A DNA stretch of 64,000 nt from positions 11,019,107 to 11,083,106 of the forward strand of contig CM043877.1 in NCBI GenBank assembly GCA_023846275.1. Reading direction: 5' to 3'. Under the pieces are notes generated by a model that ran no database searches, had not been told where the DNA came from, and worked only from the letters and a program-made list of their open reading frames with translations. A program made the translations under genes and the position numbers. Below, piece after piece: positions 1 through 11,217 of this stretch. How positions within the stretch are numbered: the stretch's first letter is position 1; each line of letters opens with the position of its first letter. Origin of the DNA: Vanilla planifolia. Its lineage: Eukaryota; Streptophyta; Magnoliopsida; Asparagales; Orchidaceae.

Positions 1-1602
1 ACATTCATTCGTTTGTTTCTCAATTTATTCAAATATCAATCTTTCTTCATCCTTTATAGTAATTAAGCCTCAGGCTGTGCTATGATATTTTGATATCCAC
101 TTTGTGAACATCCATAGGGTCCTAGGATAAATATTTGTAATCAATATGGTATTTTTAAATTTGTGCTTGAAATTTCACGTTAACTTGGTTTCATTCATGC
201 TCACTTTAAATTCTATTTTGTGTTTGCAAGAAAGGGATTCTATTCAATTTTTCTTTCTACTCAAACTTCACTTCTTTTCAGAATTCCTTGTCTAGATTAG
301 TTTTATTTACATTTCAGAATTCCTTGCCTAGATTAATCTTATCTTTACTTATGTTTTCCTAGCCATCTTCTTTTCATTTAATGTTTTTTACATCTATAAT
401 TATCTGGTTTTAATATATGTCTTTGTAGATATACTGTATAATTGTAATGTTGTAAAAAGGAATGACGTTAGCATCCTTGATCTGATGGCATGGATGAGCC
501 TTCACAATAGTGGTTATAGGTGGTGCATCTACTTTCCATGATTTGAATTCTATGTCTTTGTATATATACTGTATAATTGTCATTTTATCAAAAGGAATAA
601 CATTAGCATCTATACGTCTCTTCATTTAATATGTCTTCTCATTTAATGTTTTTTACATCTATAATTAACTTTCCATGATTTGAATTCTATTAAGTGTTTT
701 CTTGTGAAACATTTTTTTTTGTAAAGTTAGAGGGAAAGGCTGAATAATATGTGAACAAAAATCTAACTCATAACCTTGGTAACAATTTAAAGGACATTTC
801 CAACTAACAGGCACAAATTTCTCATGAAACGTCTTGGTAATGTTATGATGCTTCATGTTGTCTTAGTTTTGTCAAGATATAGTAGAACCTTAGGCAAGTG
901 ATTATTTGCATCCTTCTTTTTTTATTTATCTTTTATCTTCGTTAGGACGCATACTAACATGATATCGTGCTATTCTTTGTGATGTTCGGTGTTCATATGA
1001 GAAATCCTTGGACCAGTGATGTTATGCTTTATTAGATTTGGGTTGATTTCTTGTAGATCTAACTTTGTTGCATGATCAAATTTTATGTGAATGCAAACAA
1101 TCAAGGATGCAAAATTGAAGTGTATTACCACCACAACAAATCATTTTCTGAGATAAAATGTTTTGTTTATTGTTTGTTTTCAGTCTTTCCCAATCTACAT
1201 TAACTTCATGCAACTTTTATTAAAAGTGAGAGCTGTTTTCACTTCAACATTCTACCAGAGATGTAATCTTGATATAAATATGGATATTACTTATGTTCTG
1301 CGCTCGAGTTTCTTGTGGACATGCTTTTGGGTTCCTTTCTATTAGAATGAAGGTTAAGATGGATAGAAGTGCAATCAATAAGACTAGTTGATAATGCCGA
1401 ATGATTCATCATGTGAAGAGCATTGATAAAGCCTACACATATTGGTTTGGTTGAGCTAAATTTCTTTCCTGTTTTCACATTGCCATGCAGTTAATGTGTT
1501 CTGTTTAGTACATTAGTGATGGATTAATATTCAAAAGTAAATTGCAATAAATCAACCATTATAAATATTTTCTCATTTAAGATCAATTTACTCCTTTTGC
1601 AG
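1..1602 (+). other. Intron of the BT1-type gene, running in from the left edge
   Basis: No exon is recognisable here. The expected preceding coding stretch of BT1, ending in a Val-Ala-Pro-Ser-Lys-Ala-Ile-Glu-like sequence, is absent on the plus strand, so the upstream exons lie left of the window and this is intron. The stretch is AT-rich and holds the tandem-like repeats listed at 375-690. It ends in a pyrimidine-rich tract and a cag acceptor at 1600-1602. Confidence 0.7.
375..690. repeat. Imperfect local repeats in the BT1 intron
   Basis: Three different words recur within about 300 bases. A roughly 58-base unit starting tgtctttgtagatatactg at 419 recurs at 553 with a few changes. The string catttaatgttttttacatc occurs near 378 and again near 643. 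The string actttccatgatttgaattc occurs at 531 and 668. The pattern looks like overlapping duplications that later diverged. No coding potential or known element end was seen. Confidence 0.65.
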
Positions 1603-2584
1603 CTATTTGCTTATGATACAGTTAAGAAAATGCTGACTCCAAAAAACACTGAACAAGCTAAGCCTTGGATTCCTCCATCACTGGTTGCTGGAGCTTGTGC
1701 TGGTGTGAGTTCAACCCTGTGTACATATCCTTTGGAGTTACTCAAGACCCGATTAACCATAGAGGTAAGTCCTCTTTTCTGCTATTGTTTGGTCACAAGA
1801 ACATTAGGGTTTTGTTTGATGTAGTTTTTATTGAAAATAAAATTGATTCATGAAAACTAAATCTATGATCAATTCAGAATTTTAGTTGAATTTGAAATTT
1901 GGAACTTGAAGCACTTTGTGACTTTGAAGTGAATTTTCATGTTGATGTTAAAGCTTTAATGACGATTAGGAGACTTCAAAATATAAATAATAAGAAAAAC
2001 AAACATCTACAAGAAGAATTCTAACTAATGTATCTTTTTTTACTTGAGATGAGATTAATCTTCTCTTTTTGACAAATGTTGAAGATTAACACAAAATGGT
2101 TTATCAACTGCAGAAAGATGTTTATGAAAACCTCCTGCATGCCTTCTTGAAAATCTTGCGCGAGGAAGGCCCGACGGAGCTTTACAGAGGCCTCACCCCG
2201 AGCCTAATTGGGGTCGTGCCATATGCCGCGACCAACTATTTCGCCTACGACATGCTGAAGAAGGCTTATCGAAGGACGTTCAAGAAGGAAGACGTAGGCA
2301 ATATTGCTACACTTCTCATAGGATCCACGGCCGGGGCGATCTCGAGCAGTGCCACATTTCCCCTCGAGGTGGCGAGAAAGCACATGCAGGTGGGAGCAGT
2401 AGGTGGGAGACAAGTCTACAAGAACATGCTTCATGCTATTGTGAGCATCCTGGAGAAAGAAGGGATTGGAGGGCTCTACAAAGGGTTGGGTCCAAGCTGC
2501 TTGAAGCTGGTTCCTGCTGCAGGAATCTCTTTCATGTGCTTTGAAGCTTGCAAGAAAATTTTGCTTGATGAAGAAGATAACTGA
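1603..2584 (+). CDS. BT1: BT1-type adenine nucleotide / mitochondrial-family carrier, C-terminal two exons (5' partial)
   Basis: This is a mitochondrial carrier family (SLC25-like) membrane protein. Plant BT1 proteins move ADP-glucose or adenine nucleotides across the plastid envelope or mitochondrial inner membrane. Two exons are visible: 1603-1764 (54 codons, phase 0) and 2114-2584 (156 codons plus TGA), joined by a 349-base gt-ag intron. The last intron matches the family's Leu-Thr-Ile-Glu / Lys-Asp-Val-Tyr junction. Seen directly are two carrier signatures, PLELLKTRL at the end of the first exon (repeat 2) and FPLEVARKHMQ in the second (repeat 3), plus strongly BT1-like runs such as GLTPSLIGVVPYAATNYFAY and GLYKGLGPSCLKLVPAAGIS. 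The N-terminus, any transit peptide and repeat 1 lie outside the window. The first half of exon 2114-2584 is clearly GC-richer at third positions than the flanking DNA. Substrate specificity cannot be read from this part. Confidence 0.93.
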
Positions 2585-2806
2585 TTGGAACAGCTAATTT
2601 TTGATAGCCAAGAGGCCCTTGTGGGTTTCTCAGGCCAGTTGAGTCCTTTGAAGTGCTTCTTTCTTGTTTTCTGAGATCATTCATTTTGTTGACTGGAAAA
2701 AGTTTTGAATGTGGAGAAGAAAATGGCAAAAGCTTGATGCTGGCCTAAAGATTTCAGATTGATGCTTGCCAAAAGATTTTGGGTATTTGTTCTTTGTTAA
2801 AGAGGT

Positions 2807-2812
2807 AATAAA
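2807..2812 (+). promoter_or_regulatory. Candidate polyadenylation signal of BT1
   Basis: AATAAA lies 223 bases after the BT1 stop, inside T/G-rich DNA typical of a plant 3' end. It is the nearest good match. The cleavage site itself is not visible. Confidence 0.4.
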
Positions 2813-2899
2813 CTTGTTGTAGGATCAAGTTATTGAGAAGCCTTCAAGGAAGGAATTCGTTCTAATTTCTTCATGGAAACAACTGATGTTGATGACCTT

Positions 2900-4049
2900 T
2901 TTATTGCTGTTGTTCTTTTTGATCTTCTATGGAGTTTTTTGGTACTTATTTAGGATTGTTTGGATAATGACAGTAATAGATTTTGTGCTTGATATAAAAA
3001 CCTTTTTTTTGGTTATTTTTGGAAATATATATATATATATATATAAATATATTTTTATGAAGCAAAGGCATTGGATGAAACACTGAATTATATATCATGG
3101 GAGGATTTTTTGGTAACCATAGTAGTCATTATTAGATGATGTGCTAACAAAAGTATGCCATGTTTAAACAATTAATAAAAAAATATTAGTTTTAAGGTTT
3201 GAAAAATAATTTTTATTCTTTTTTTTATTGAAATATATGATTGTTTTTTCTTTTTGTGGGAAATAAAAAAAAAGTTGAAGGTAAAATTATTATTTTTGAT
3301 TTATTGATTAGATTTTATAACAAAATCTTTCTTGTTAGGCAGCCCTTTGCATTCTAGAAAGTGATGTTTATGATCATAAATAATAAGGTAAGATATTTAG
3401 AATATTATAGAACTTCATCTTTATTTAATGTAGCAATGATGAAAGTTTGGCATAAGTGTCTTGGTAGTATCTTGACTACTAAAATGTCTATGGCTCATGA
3501 AATTTTTAGAATTCCATTATTAAATGGTGTTTTAGTCATGTACTCATAAGCCATGTCTTATTTTGTGAAATTGTTCATACATAGACATCATTGTTCGATT
3601 CAAGGAATTCCATGAAGTTTTGCGAGTTAATATGTCTATTATAAACTACACAAATCTCTTCCAAACCAATAACATTTCCAAGTTTACAATTGGCTCAATG
3701 CTATTCCTTGCATATTTGGTACTTATATGTCCACGTACGACTTCTAAATTGTCATAATTGTTATATATATATTTTGAAAATGTTACTAAAGTTTAAAATT
3801 TGTTGAAAACAATGCACAAATAATACTTAAGATAGCATTGTTTTCAATGTTCATGTTAATTTTTTTTTCTTCATTCCAATTAACCCCTAGTAATCTCTTA
3901 TATTTTTACATATTAACTCATATTTTATATGAAAACTTATTAAGAAACACTTTTTGTAGACATCTCAAGGATATTATAAATTCATGAGTGGCTTCACTAC
4001 AAATACAAAAGTTTTCTATTACATACACTATGTATTCATTTCAGACATC
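2900..4049. other. AT-rich intergenic DNA
   Basis: No gene is supported. A short (AT)n microsatellite lies at about 3025-3045. The remaining small open frames lack family resemblance. Confidence 0.6.
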
Positions 4050-4950
4050 ATTTTTAAGATTTCACATGCCAATTCGTTCTATGTAAAATAGACCTTGTAA
4101 GATTTATCATCTTTTTTTGTTCATAATTAACTACATATCATAGAAAATTCTCATATATATACTAAATTAAAAGTAGCTATAATATTTTATAAAACAATCA
4201 AGTCACAAAAGAATAATATGTCATAGCTAAGATTCAAAGGATGATTTAGTATCTCCAAACTTCAAAAACAAGCCATCATATTCAATTAAAATTTTGATTT
4301 TGTATTATATATTACAATAATATTGTATATGATATACATTCCTTAATGTCATGCAATATAGTGCATGTTTTATCAATGTTGAACTTGTTTGTCTTGCCAA
4401 CATAACTATTCAATTGTAAAAGAGGTGGTTACTTGTGATTATGATAGAGAGAAGTGATTATGATACTAATAGCTTCAACTTTAGTGCAAGTGAGGGGGCT
4501 TTCTCGAATATGGGGGAATAGTTTTTACTACAAAATATAATGAGAAAGAGTTTGCTAAGTTAGTGTGGGGGGGGGGGGGAGGTCATCTATACTTCAAGAT
4601 AGATATTTTGATTGTATGATACAATGAGACTAGATAAGGGTGCAAAAAAGTAGTCCACACTTAGGGAAATTGTTGTTACATGATGTTTTGGGTGATAGGT
4701 TTCATTTGTGATATAGAGAATAGTGAGAGGTAAGTAGAGGAAGACAATTATAGCTTCAACTTAGGCAACTAATGTGAAGAAGTTAATTGCAATAAGCAAG
4801 GAATATTGCATGAAAGGGAGATGGAGTTTGGATACAATTCACAAAATGTTTAATAGCAATGTTAGACTTCTAAAAATTAGTTATTTTGATCTTCTTTTAA
4901 AAGTCAATCATCACGAACTAATGATGACTTCTAAAAATCATGACAAATCT
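4050..4950. repeat. Direct repeat, copy 1 (about 0.9 kb)
   Basis: This stretch is clearly homologous to 5605-6565 in the same orientation. Shared landmarks include ccttgtaagatttatcatc, aagccatcatattcaattaa and a shared end containing cttcttttaaaagtcaatca. The copies differ by many substitutions and small indels, so the duplication is old. A run of 13 G occurs at about 4567-4579 in this copy only. The arrangement could be the two LTRs of a decayed element, but no primer-binding site, polypurine tract or target duplication was found. Confidence 0.7.
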
Positions 4951-5604
4951 AATATCATAAAAAATAAATGTTGACTTTTGTTATTTGATCTTTAAAAGAA
5001 ATAACATATCACATAAGCAAATATACTCGAAAACAACTATAACAACCAAGAGTTGGCATTAGAGTCTAAAACAATGTGCAAAGCCTTATTGTAGGGGCAT
5101 GTCATAAAATTATATATTTATGTGTAGAGATTTACATGATGATGTAATGTCAAAGAATAGAAAGGAATAGAAAAATAAAAAATAAATACTTTAAGATGAT
5201 AGTATTGAGGAGAAATAGAACTTAATAAAAAACGAAATGTGAAAATATGAAAAGATGGGAAAAAAAAGAGAAAAAGTAAATAAATAAATATTAATAGAAA
5301 TAAAGATGATATATGTAGTTGTATAAAAAGATAATCATGTACGAGAATATTTTATACTAGATACTATCTTAACTTGATAAGGACCAGTGACTTGTGAATA
5401 AGGAATACAATATTGATGTCATGATATTATCATATTCAGTTTGTTTTATATTTATTATTTAAATTTATATGTTTTATATTTTATTCATTATTTATTTTAT
5501 TTACGTGATAGAGTATGTCATTAACACACAGAAAAAGATAAATAAAGTGACAATAAGGATGAGTGGGCATTGTTCATAAGATCATAAGTATTGTGTATTT
5601 GTAT

Positions 5605-6565
5605 AGGTTTAAGATCTCACACACCAATTTGTTTTATGTAAGATAAACCTTGTAAGATTTATCATCTTTTTTGTCCATAGCTGATTGTATATCATAGAAA
5701 ATTCTCATATATATACTAAACTAAAAGTAGTTACAATATTTTATAAAACAATCATATCATAAAGGAATAATATATCATAGTCAAGATTCAAAAGAGCATT
5801 TAACATCTCCAAACTTCAAAAAACAAGCCATCATATTCAATTAAAATTTTGATTTTGTATTATATATTACAAAAATATCATAATATGAACTCTCATTTTT
5901 ATACATCCCTTAATGTTATCTAATATAGTGCATGTTCTATCAATCTTGAACTTGTTTGCCTCACCAACAAGGCTATTCAATTGTGAAAGAGGTGGTTACT
6001 TGTGATTACGATAGAGGGAAGTGATTGTGATACTAAAAGCTTATGCTTAAGTGCAATCTAGGGGACTTTCTAGAATATGGGGAAATATTTTTACTACAAA
6101 ATATAATGAGAAATAGTTGCTAAGTTAATGTGAGGAGAAGGTCATCTATACTTCAACATAGATGTTTTAATTGTATGATACAAGAAGAAGGGGTTTACTA
6201 GATAAGTGTGAAAAAAGGTAGACCATACATGAGGGAGATTGTTGTTGCATGGTTGTTTTTTAGTGATAGGTTTCATTTGAGATATATAGAATGGTGAGAG
6301 GTAAGGGGAGAAGGCCAATTATGGCTTTAACTTTGGCAACTAATGTAAAGAAGTTATCTGGAATAAGTGAGGAATATAGCATGAGAGGGAGATAGAAGTT
6401 GTAAGGTTTAGAAGAGAAGGGTTCTTATAGACTTTAAGAAAAGTTTGGAAACAATTCACAAAATGTTAACCACAAAGTCAAATTTCTAAATATTAGCTAT
6501 TTTGATCTTCTTTTAAAAGTCAATCACTACAAACCTATGACGACTTCTAAAAGTCACGACATACA
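5605..6565. repeat. Direct repeat, copy 2 (about 0.95 kb)
   Basis: This is the partner of 4050-4950, separated from it by about 650 bases of unrelated AT-rich DNA. It carries about 50 extra bases near 6400-6450 relative to copy 1. No protein-coding region was recognised in it or in the spacer. Confidence 0.7.
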
Positions 6566-7824
6566 TGATATATTAAGTGGAGTTATCGAAAGATTTCACA
6601 TGCTGGAGAATGAGAAGGCCTTGAGGAACTTAATATAAACTTTATGAAGAAAAAAAGTGCCTCTTGAACGTCTCAGGAGGATTGGACAAGTTCAGATTAT
6701 GCTTGAGGTAATTAAAGCAAGACTTAAGGGGTGTTTTAATGATGATTCAAATATGTATGGTTCAAATTAGATCAAACCATACATTATGAGCAATTTTTTT
6801 GTTGTAATTGGATATCAAGCAAGCAAAAACTTAAAATATTACAGAGATCTTGTTTACTTTTCAATGCACTTTGAATAATCAACTTTAAAGCTATTGGAGA
6901 AAATTATACCTAATTTATTACAATTGTGTTGGAGCATTTCACATAAATACAAATTCAAATTTTGAATAATACAAAATCTAGCTTTAGTTGTATCTTGAAT
7001 TCTTTTGGTTGAAATTTGAATTTATTTATTTTGTAATACAAGCAGATTAGATAGTTAATACTTGTTTACTTTTAAAAATAACTAATAGTAATATTTTGCA
7101 AGTTAGAGAGATCATTCTAATCATTATGTTCTTGTTTAGATTCTAAGATAAGTACAATATCGAGATCTACATCAATGACTTAAGTCTACTTTTGAAGTAA
7201 ATCTATTAAAGGTTATCACTAAATCAAATTAGGAGTTTTTTTTTGTGATTTCACTATATTCTTTGTTCATCCCACCGTTTACCTTATTGTCATTCTAAAC
7301 AACCTATCTCAAGCGGGATGGATTAGATCATCTAATATCAAAGTTGATTAGAACATCAAATTAATTGATACTCTTCACTAATGGATCATGAACAAAGCTA
7401 GTAAAAACACTAAAAATGATACTTAATGAGCTCATATGCACCAAAGTTGATGTATTATTATAAGGTTATATTACTTAGTATATCATAGGGTCAACAATTG
7501 AATAACTAATGCGCATATTCCTTCTAGCGTTGTTAGCTATTGAAGGCTGCCATCGGCGTCGGCCATGGAGAAAGCTAGGGCGCCGTAAACAGAGGAAGAT
7601 AGAACAACTTGAAACCAAAGATGCCCAAGAAGCAAAAACAGTAGGCCGGAGAAGACACAAGCAGAAAGACAAGAAAACAATAACTAGACTCCCTTGAAGC
7701 TCGATTCACACCCCGTAAACCAAGCAAATCATGGAATTTACAAAGATGAATTGATTCACCCAACGAATCAAACAAACGCAAGAATCAAACCGAAGACAGA
7801 GGGAATTCAAGTCATTGCAGCTCT
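6566..7824. other. Intergenic DNA downstream of the DUF761 gene
   Basis: AT-rich up to about 7500, then less so into the 3' flank of the minus-strand DUF761 gene. Open frames at 7475-7781 overlap one another on both strands and match nothing recognised. Part of this is probably the 3' UTR of the gene at 7825-8097. Confidence 0.5.
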
Positions 7825-8097
7825 TCATTGGACTCCTCTTTGAAGCATCTGCCTATAGTTCTCAATGGACTCGGCGCGTTGAAGCAGGAGGTTTTCCCGG
7901 AACCTCTTGATGAAGTCATCCGCGCGCTCATTCACATCCTCGCGCAAATTTTCGAGCCTCGGCTTGACGGCTGCCGAAGCGCCGGGCTTCGCTGCACGAA
8001 CCCTTTTGGCCATCTGTGGAGCCGCCGCCTCCGGCTGTGCCACCCGGGCCGGAGGGGTTTGTTCGGAGGTTGAGCTGGAGTCGGTGAACGGCTTCAT
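7825..8097 (-). CDS. Small DUF761 domain protein
   Basis: A single-exon gene of 90 codons. The C-terminal half (residues about 50-88) carries the DUF761 signature: Asn-Glu-Arg-Ala-Asp-Asp-Phe-Ile-Lys-Arg-Phe-Arg-Glu-Asn-Leu, then LLLQRAESIENYRQML. This motif is shared by plant 'cotton fibre expressed' proteins, whose molecular function is not established; several are tied to growth and stress responses. The N-terminal half is low-complexity, rich in Ala, Pro and Ser, and probably disordered. No signal peptide or membrane segment was seen. The start was chosen as the first ATG after a good TATA box 47 bases upstream, and it gives the usual short single-exon form. GC content is far above the surrounding DNA, as expected of a real coding exon. 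The domain match is strong; the function is unknown. Confidence 0.85.
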   Translation of the reverse strand: MKPFTDSSSTSEQTPPARVAQPEAAAPQMAKRVRAAKPGASAAVKPRLENLREDVNERADDFIKRFRENLLLQRAESIENYRQMLQRGVQ

Positions 8098-8143
8098 GGT
8101 TGGATCTTTCCCAGTTTTGGAGGGAGGCGTGATTCGGCCATTG

Positions 8144-8150
8144 TTATATA
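8144..8150 (-). promoter_or_regulatory. TATA box of the DUF761 gene
   Basis: The minus strand reads ccTATATAAcaatgg, 47 bases upstream of the ATG. That position implies a short 5' UTR of roughly 15-20 bases. Confidence 0.6.
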
Positions 8151-8179
8151 GGAGTGATTGGGGATGTGCTGGCGCTTAG

Positions 8180-9420
8180 CTGTGTTGAAGGTCATCTTTT
8201 CAGACGACTGCTAAACATGGAAAGGAGAAGATTTGGTTTGCTTTGACCGTTGCATTTAAAGGTTAATTAGAAAGCAATTAAAATGTGGTAATGTTAGTTA
8301 GGTTGAAAGTATAGTAAATGGTTGAATATAATAGATTTATGAAAAAGAGATAATGATTTGATTTTTTTTTGTTAGAATAAAATAGAAGTTTGATGTCTAA
8401 AAATAAAACAAATATAATTTTTTATATAAAAGAGTAAAAATATATATGATATCTTAAAGTATAATTACATGATAATCAATATAATTGTGAATAGAAGTCA
8501 TTCTAGGAAGAACAATTACACATCTATTATCACATCAAATAATCAAGCAAATAATATACAATGAGAGAAAAAATAATTATTATGAAATATAGTGACAAAA
8601 AATGATAAAAGAAAAGATAATGTTTATGACATAAAAGTTGGTGTAATATAGAATATAATTGAAAAATATTTAATGAGTGATAAATAAGCAAAAGATCATC
8701 ATCTTTTTAAATATCATTTATTTCTCAAATTAGTCCATATATTAACCATCTCTATCCAAATAAAAAAAGACTCGGAAAAATGGAGAATCTTCCATGACAA
8801 TTACCACTACCATGAGATTCGCAATCATAGTCTACACTAGCGATCCTTGTTTAACATGTTTATAGTAGCATATCTTGACAAAGTTGAAATCACTTTTCTC
8901 CTCGAGACAAAATATAGAATGAACATAAGACAGAGTAAAAGACATGAAATCCTATATGATATTCACTAAACCTTTAAAGACAACAAAAAATTTCCTATTA
9001 TTTACTTTTTTTTTTTTTTTTTTTTTGCCAAACCCACTTCTAGAATTTGAGATTCTCTTGAAAGACAACTTTAAATACTATAATTTCATAAGATTCTTAT
9101 CATCTCTTATTAAGATTCCTTTGTATTTGTACATTTTATGCAAATATTTCTTATGCAACTTTCCCTCAAACCCCTAGCTCTAAATTGATCTCAACTCATC
9201 TTTTTATTTGTAAATAAATAAATACCTACTAAAAAATTTATTATATATTAAATGAATTTTGTAAATAAAAATAATGCACGAAAATAATGATCATATTTTT
9301 AGGATAATAAATTTTTGAAGTTCCATGAAAAGAATTATTGATATACTTTGTTGATAATAATGGATAATTCAAGGTTTAAATTGAAGTTAGAATGAAAAAT
9401 TACCATTGCATAATTAAAAC
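8180..9420. other. AT-rich intergenic DNA
   Basis: Nothing gene-like was found. It contains a poly-T run near 9007-9026. It forms the upstream region of the minus-strand DUF761 gene. Confidence 0.55.
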
Positions 9421-9660
9421 GAAAGGCACGTGCGGGTAGGTAATTAGTTTAGCGACCCACGCGGGAAGCGGAGAAGCCGAAGAGTACGGTCGAAACGTGC
9501 GGCTGAGACTTCGCATTAGATTCGCTTGTTGTGGACCAAACGCAGCGCCTTCGGTTGGAAAGAACGCGTGGGCGGCGGGCGCCTTCGGCTTTCGGACGCG
9601 TAACGAACCGAAATACTCTTCTTTTAATAAATCTGCACGTGGTCAGTGGAGAATCTGAGA
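9421..9660. promoter_or_regulatory. Isolated GC-rich island with two G-boxes
   Basis: A block of about 240 bases is sharply GC-rich between AT-rich flanks. It has a CACGTG palindrome near each end (9427-9432 and 9636-9641) and several CG-containing words in between. No open frame, RNA fold or known element explains it. CACGTG is the core site for bZIP factors such as HY5 and for bHLH factors. It could be a distal regulatory element, the promoter or first exon of a lost gene, or an uncharacterised repeat. Confidence 0.4.
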
Positions 9661-10780
9661 TTCGCTTTTCTCATTTTCTTAGCCTTTTCTGTTAATTAAA
9701 TTTAATACAAATTGTATTAAATTATCATTATTTTATAAATTTTATTTTTTGAAAAATTAATTTTATCATATATTAAGTATAAATTATATAACTATGATAA
9801 ATTAAATATAAATATAATTAGAATATTAAAACTTCTGATATTAAATAGATCTTATTTGTAAACTATTAACAACAAATAAGCAAGAGAAAAAGGAAATGCT
9901 TTATTAAAGAGAAATTATGAGAAATAAAAGGATTTTATATTTTTTGTGAGAAAATTATATTCTTTTATATTAAATATATTTATATGAGATTATTCTATTT
10001 TTTAACATGAGTTTATATTTTTTTATATTAAATATATTTATAGTTACACTTATTTTTTAATGAAACAAAATCATATATCAATTTTTGCATTATAAATTGT
10101 TGATAAATATTCAAAACAATTCATTATGTGTAGTTTGCCAAACAAATCTATTTTTTCTTATATATAAAAAATTAATAAAATCTTCTTAACTTCTTGAACT
10201 AGAAATCTAAATGACACGTCTTTCTTAGAACATAACAATACAAACGATGATGAAAATACATAATACAAAATAGTGTTCTCTATCTCTTCTCTCTTTTACT
10301 TACTCTTATTCATCCTTTCTCCTTTTTCTTGCTCCTACTATGAGAGTATTATTTTAATGTAAGATATTCTCCTTTAAAACAAACTCAGACATCCATTCAA
10401 ATCATGTAACTTCTACACAAACCAACAAGGCCATGGTTTGAATCCTTAATTGTGCCAATTAGTGTACATAATATAGTGATGACTTATATGACACCATTGA
10501 ATCATACACTATGATTGACCAACATTCATATTGGCTTAATAACAATCTCATGTTGATTTGAAACTAAAGATCTACAAACAAAGGTTAGGGTTGAACAAAA
10601 CAATTGTAGGGCTAACACATGACATGCTCATTACTTCATATCTAGCAATAGAATAACTTCTAAAATAGTTAATCTGAGCTATACTTGTGTGCTTAAGAAC
10701 ACAAACAAGATCACCATGAAGTCCAAGTGAGGCAGTGATGTACAGCATTTAACATAATACAGCATGTTTTTCAACTCTTA
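9661..10780. other. AT-rich intergenic DNA
   Basis: No gene was seen. The stretch lies downstream of HY5, and the HY5 3' UTR probably begins at 11151 and runs leftward into about 10800. Confidence 0.5.
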
Positions 10781-11151
10781 ATACAGGATGAAACTGTGTT
10801 CAACAACAGCTTATAAAATACATTTTCTTCATTATAATCTAAAAATAACTTTTTTTTTTTCTTTTATGATGACAAACTCTCTAAAACATCTTCAAAAGCT
10901 TCTCAACAGTAAACATTGGAGGAAAAAAGAGGAGAAGACAGCTAAACAAATGATACATTTTCAAGTGGCTTTCAAACTACTGGAAGACATTTCATTTTAC
11001 ATCTACGTAGAGAAGAGCCACTTTTCCCAAAGAGCAGTGAGCCCGTCGTTCCCATTGTAAAATGTCCTCGTGATTTGGCCTTCAAAACACCAACTTGTAA
11101 ACAACCATGGGAGTCCAAGGATCAAAAGCTTGCTTCTATCAAGCTCTCTTC

Positions 11152-11217
11152 TCATGGAAGGTTTTCTCCATTTGAACTACTCGATTCTCTCCTCCTTGCT
11201 GTAGTGTTCTTCAAAAT
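11152..11217 (-). CDS. HY5: HY5 terminal exon, 22 codons including the stop
   Basis: The minus strand reads ccatgttgcag/ATTTTGAAGAACACTACA, encoding Ile-Leu-Lys-Asn-Thr-Thr. This is the HY5 continuation expected directly after MLRQ. It joins in phase 0 and reaches TGA after 21 residues. It lies 6.2 kb from exon 3 and is too short to stand out as an open frame. The match of both the residues and the acceptor is what supports it. Confidence 0.88.
   Translation of the reverse strand: MLKNTTARRRESSSSNGENLP

Noticed and set aside
10425-10450. tRNA gene, from a ggtttgaatcc T-arm-like string
   Set aside because: No matching A-box, acceptor stem or anticodon arm is present upstream. It could be a SINE trace but is too weak to call.
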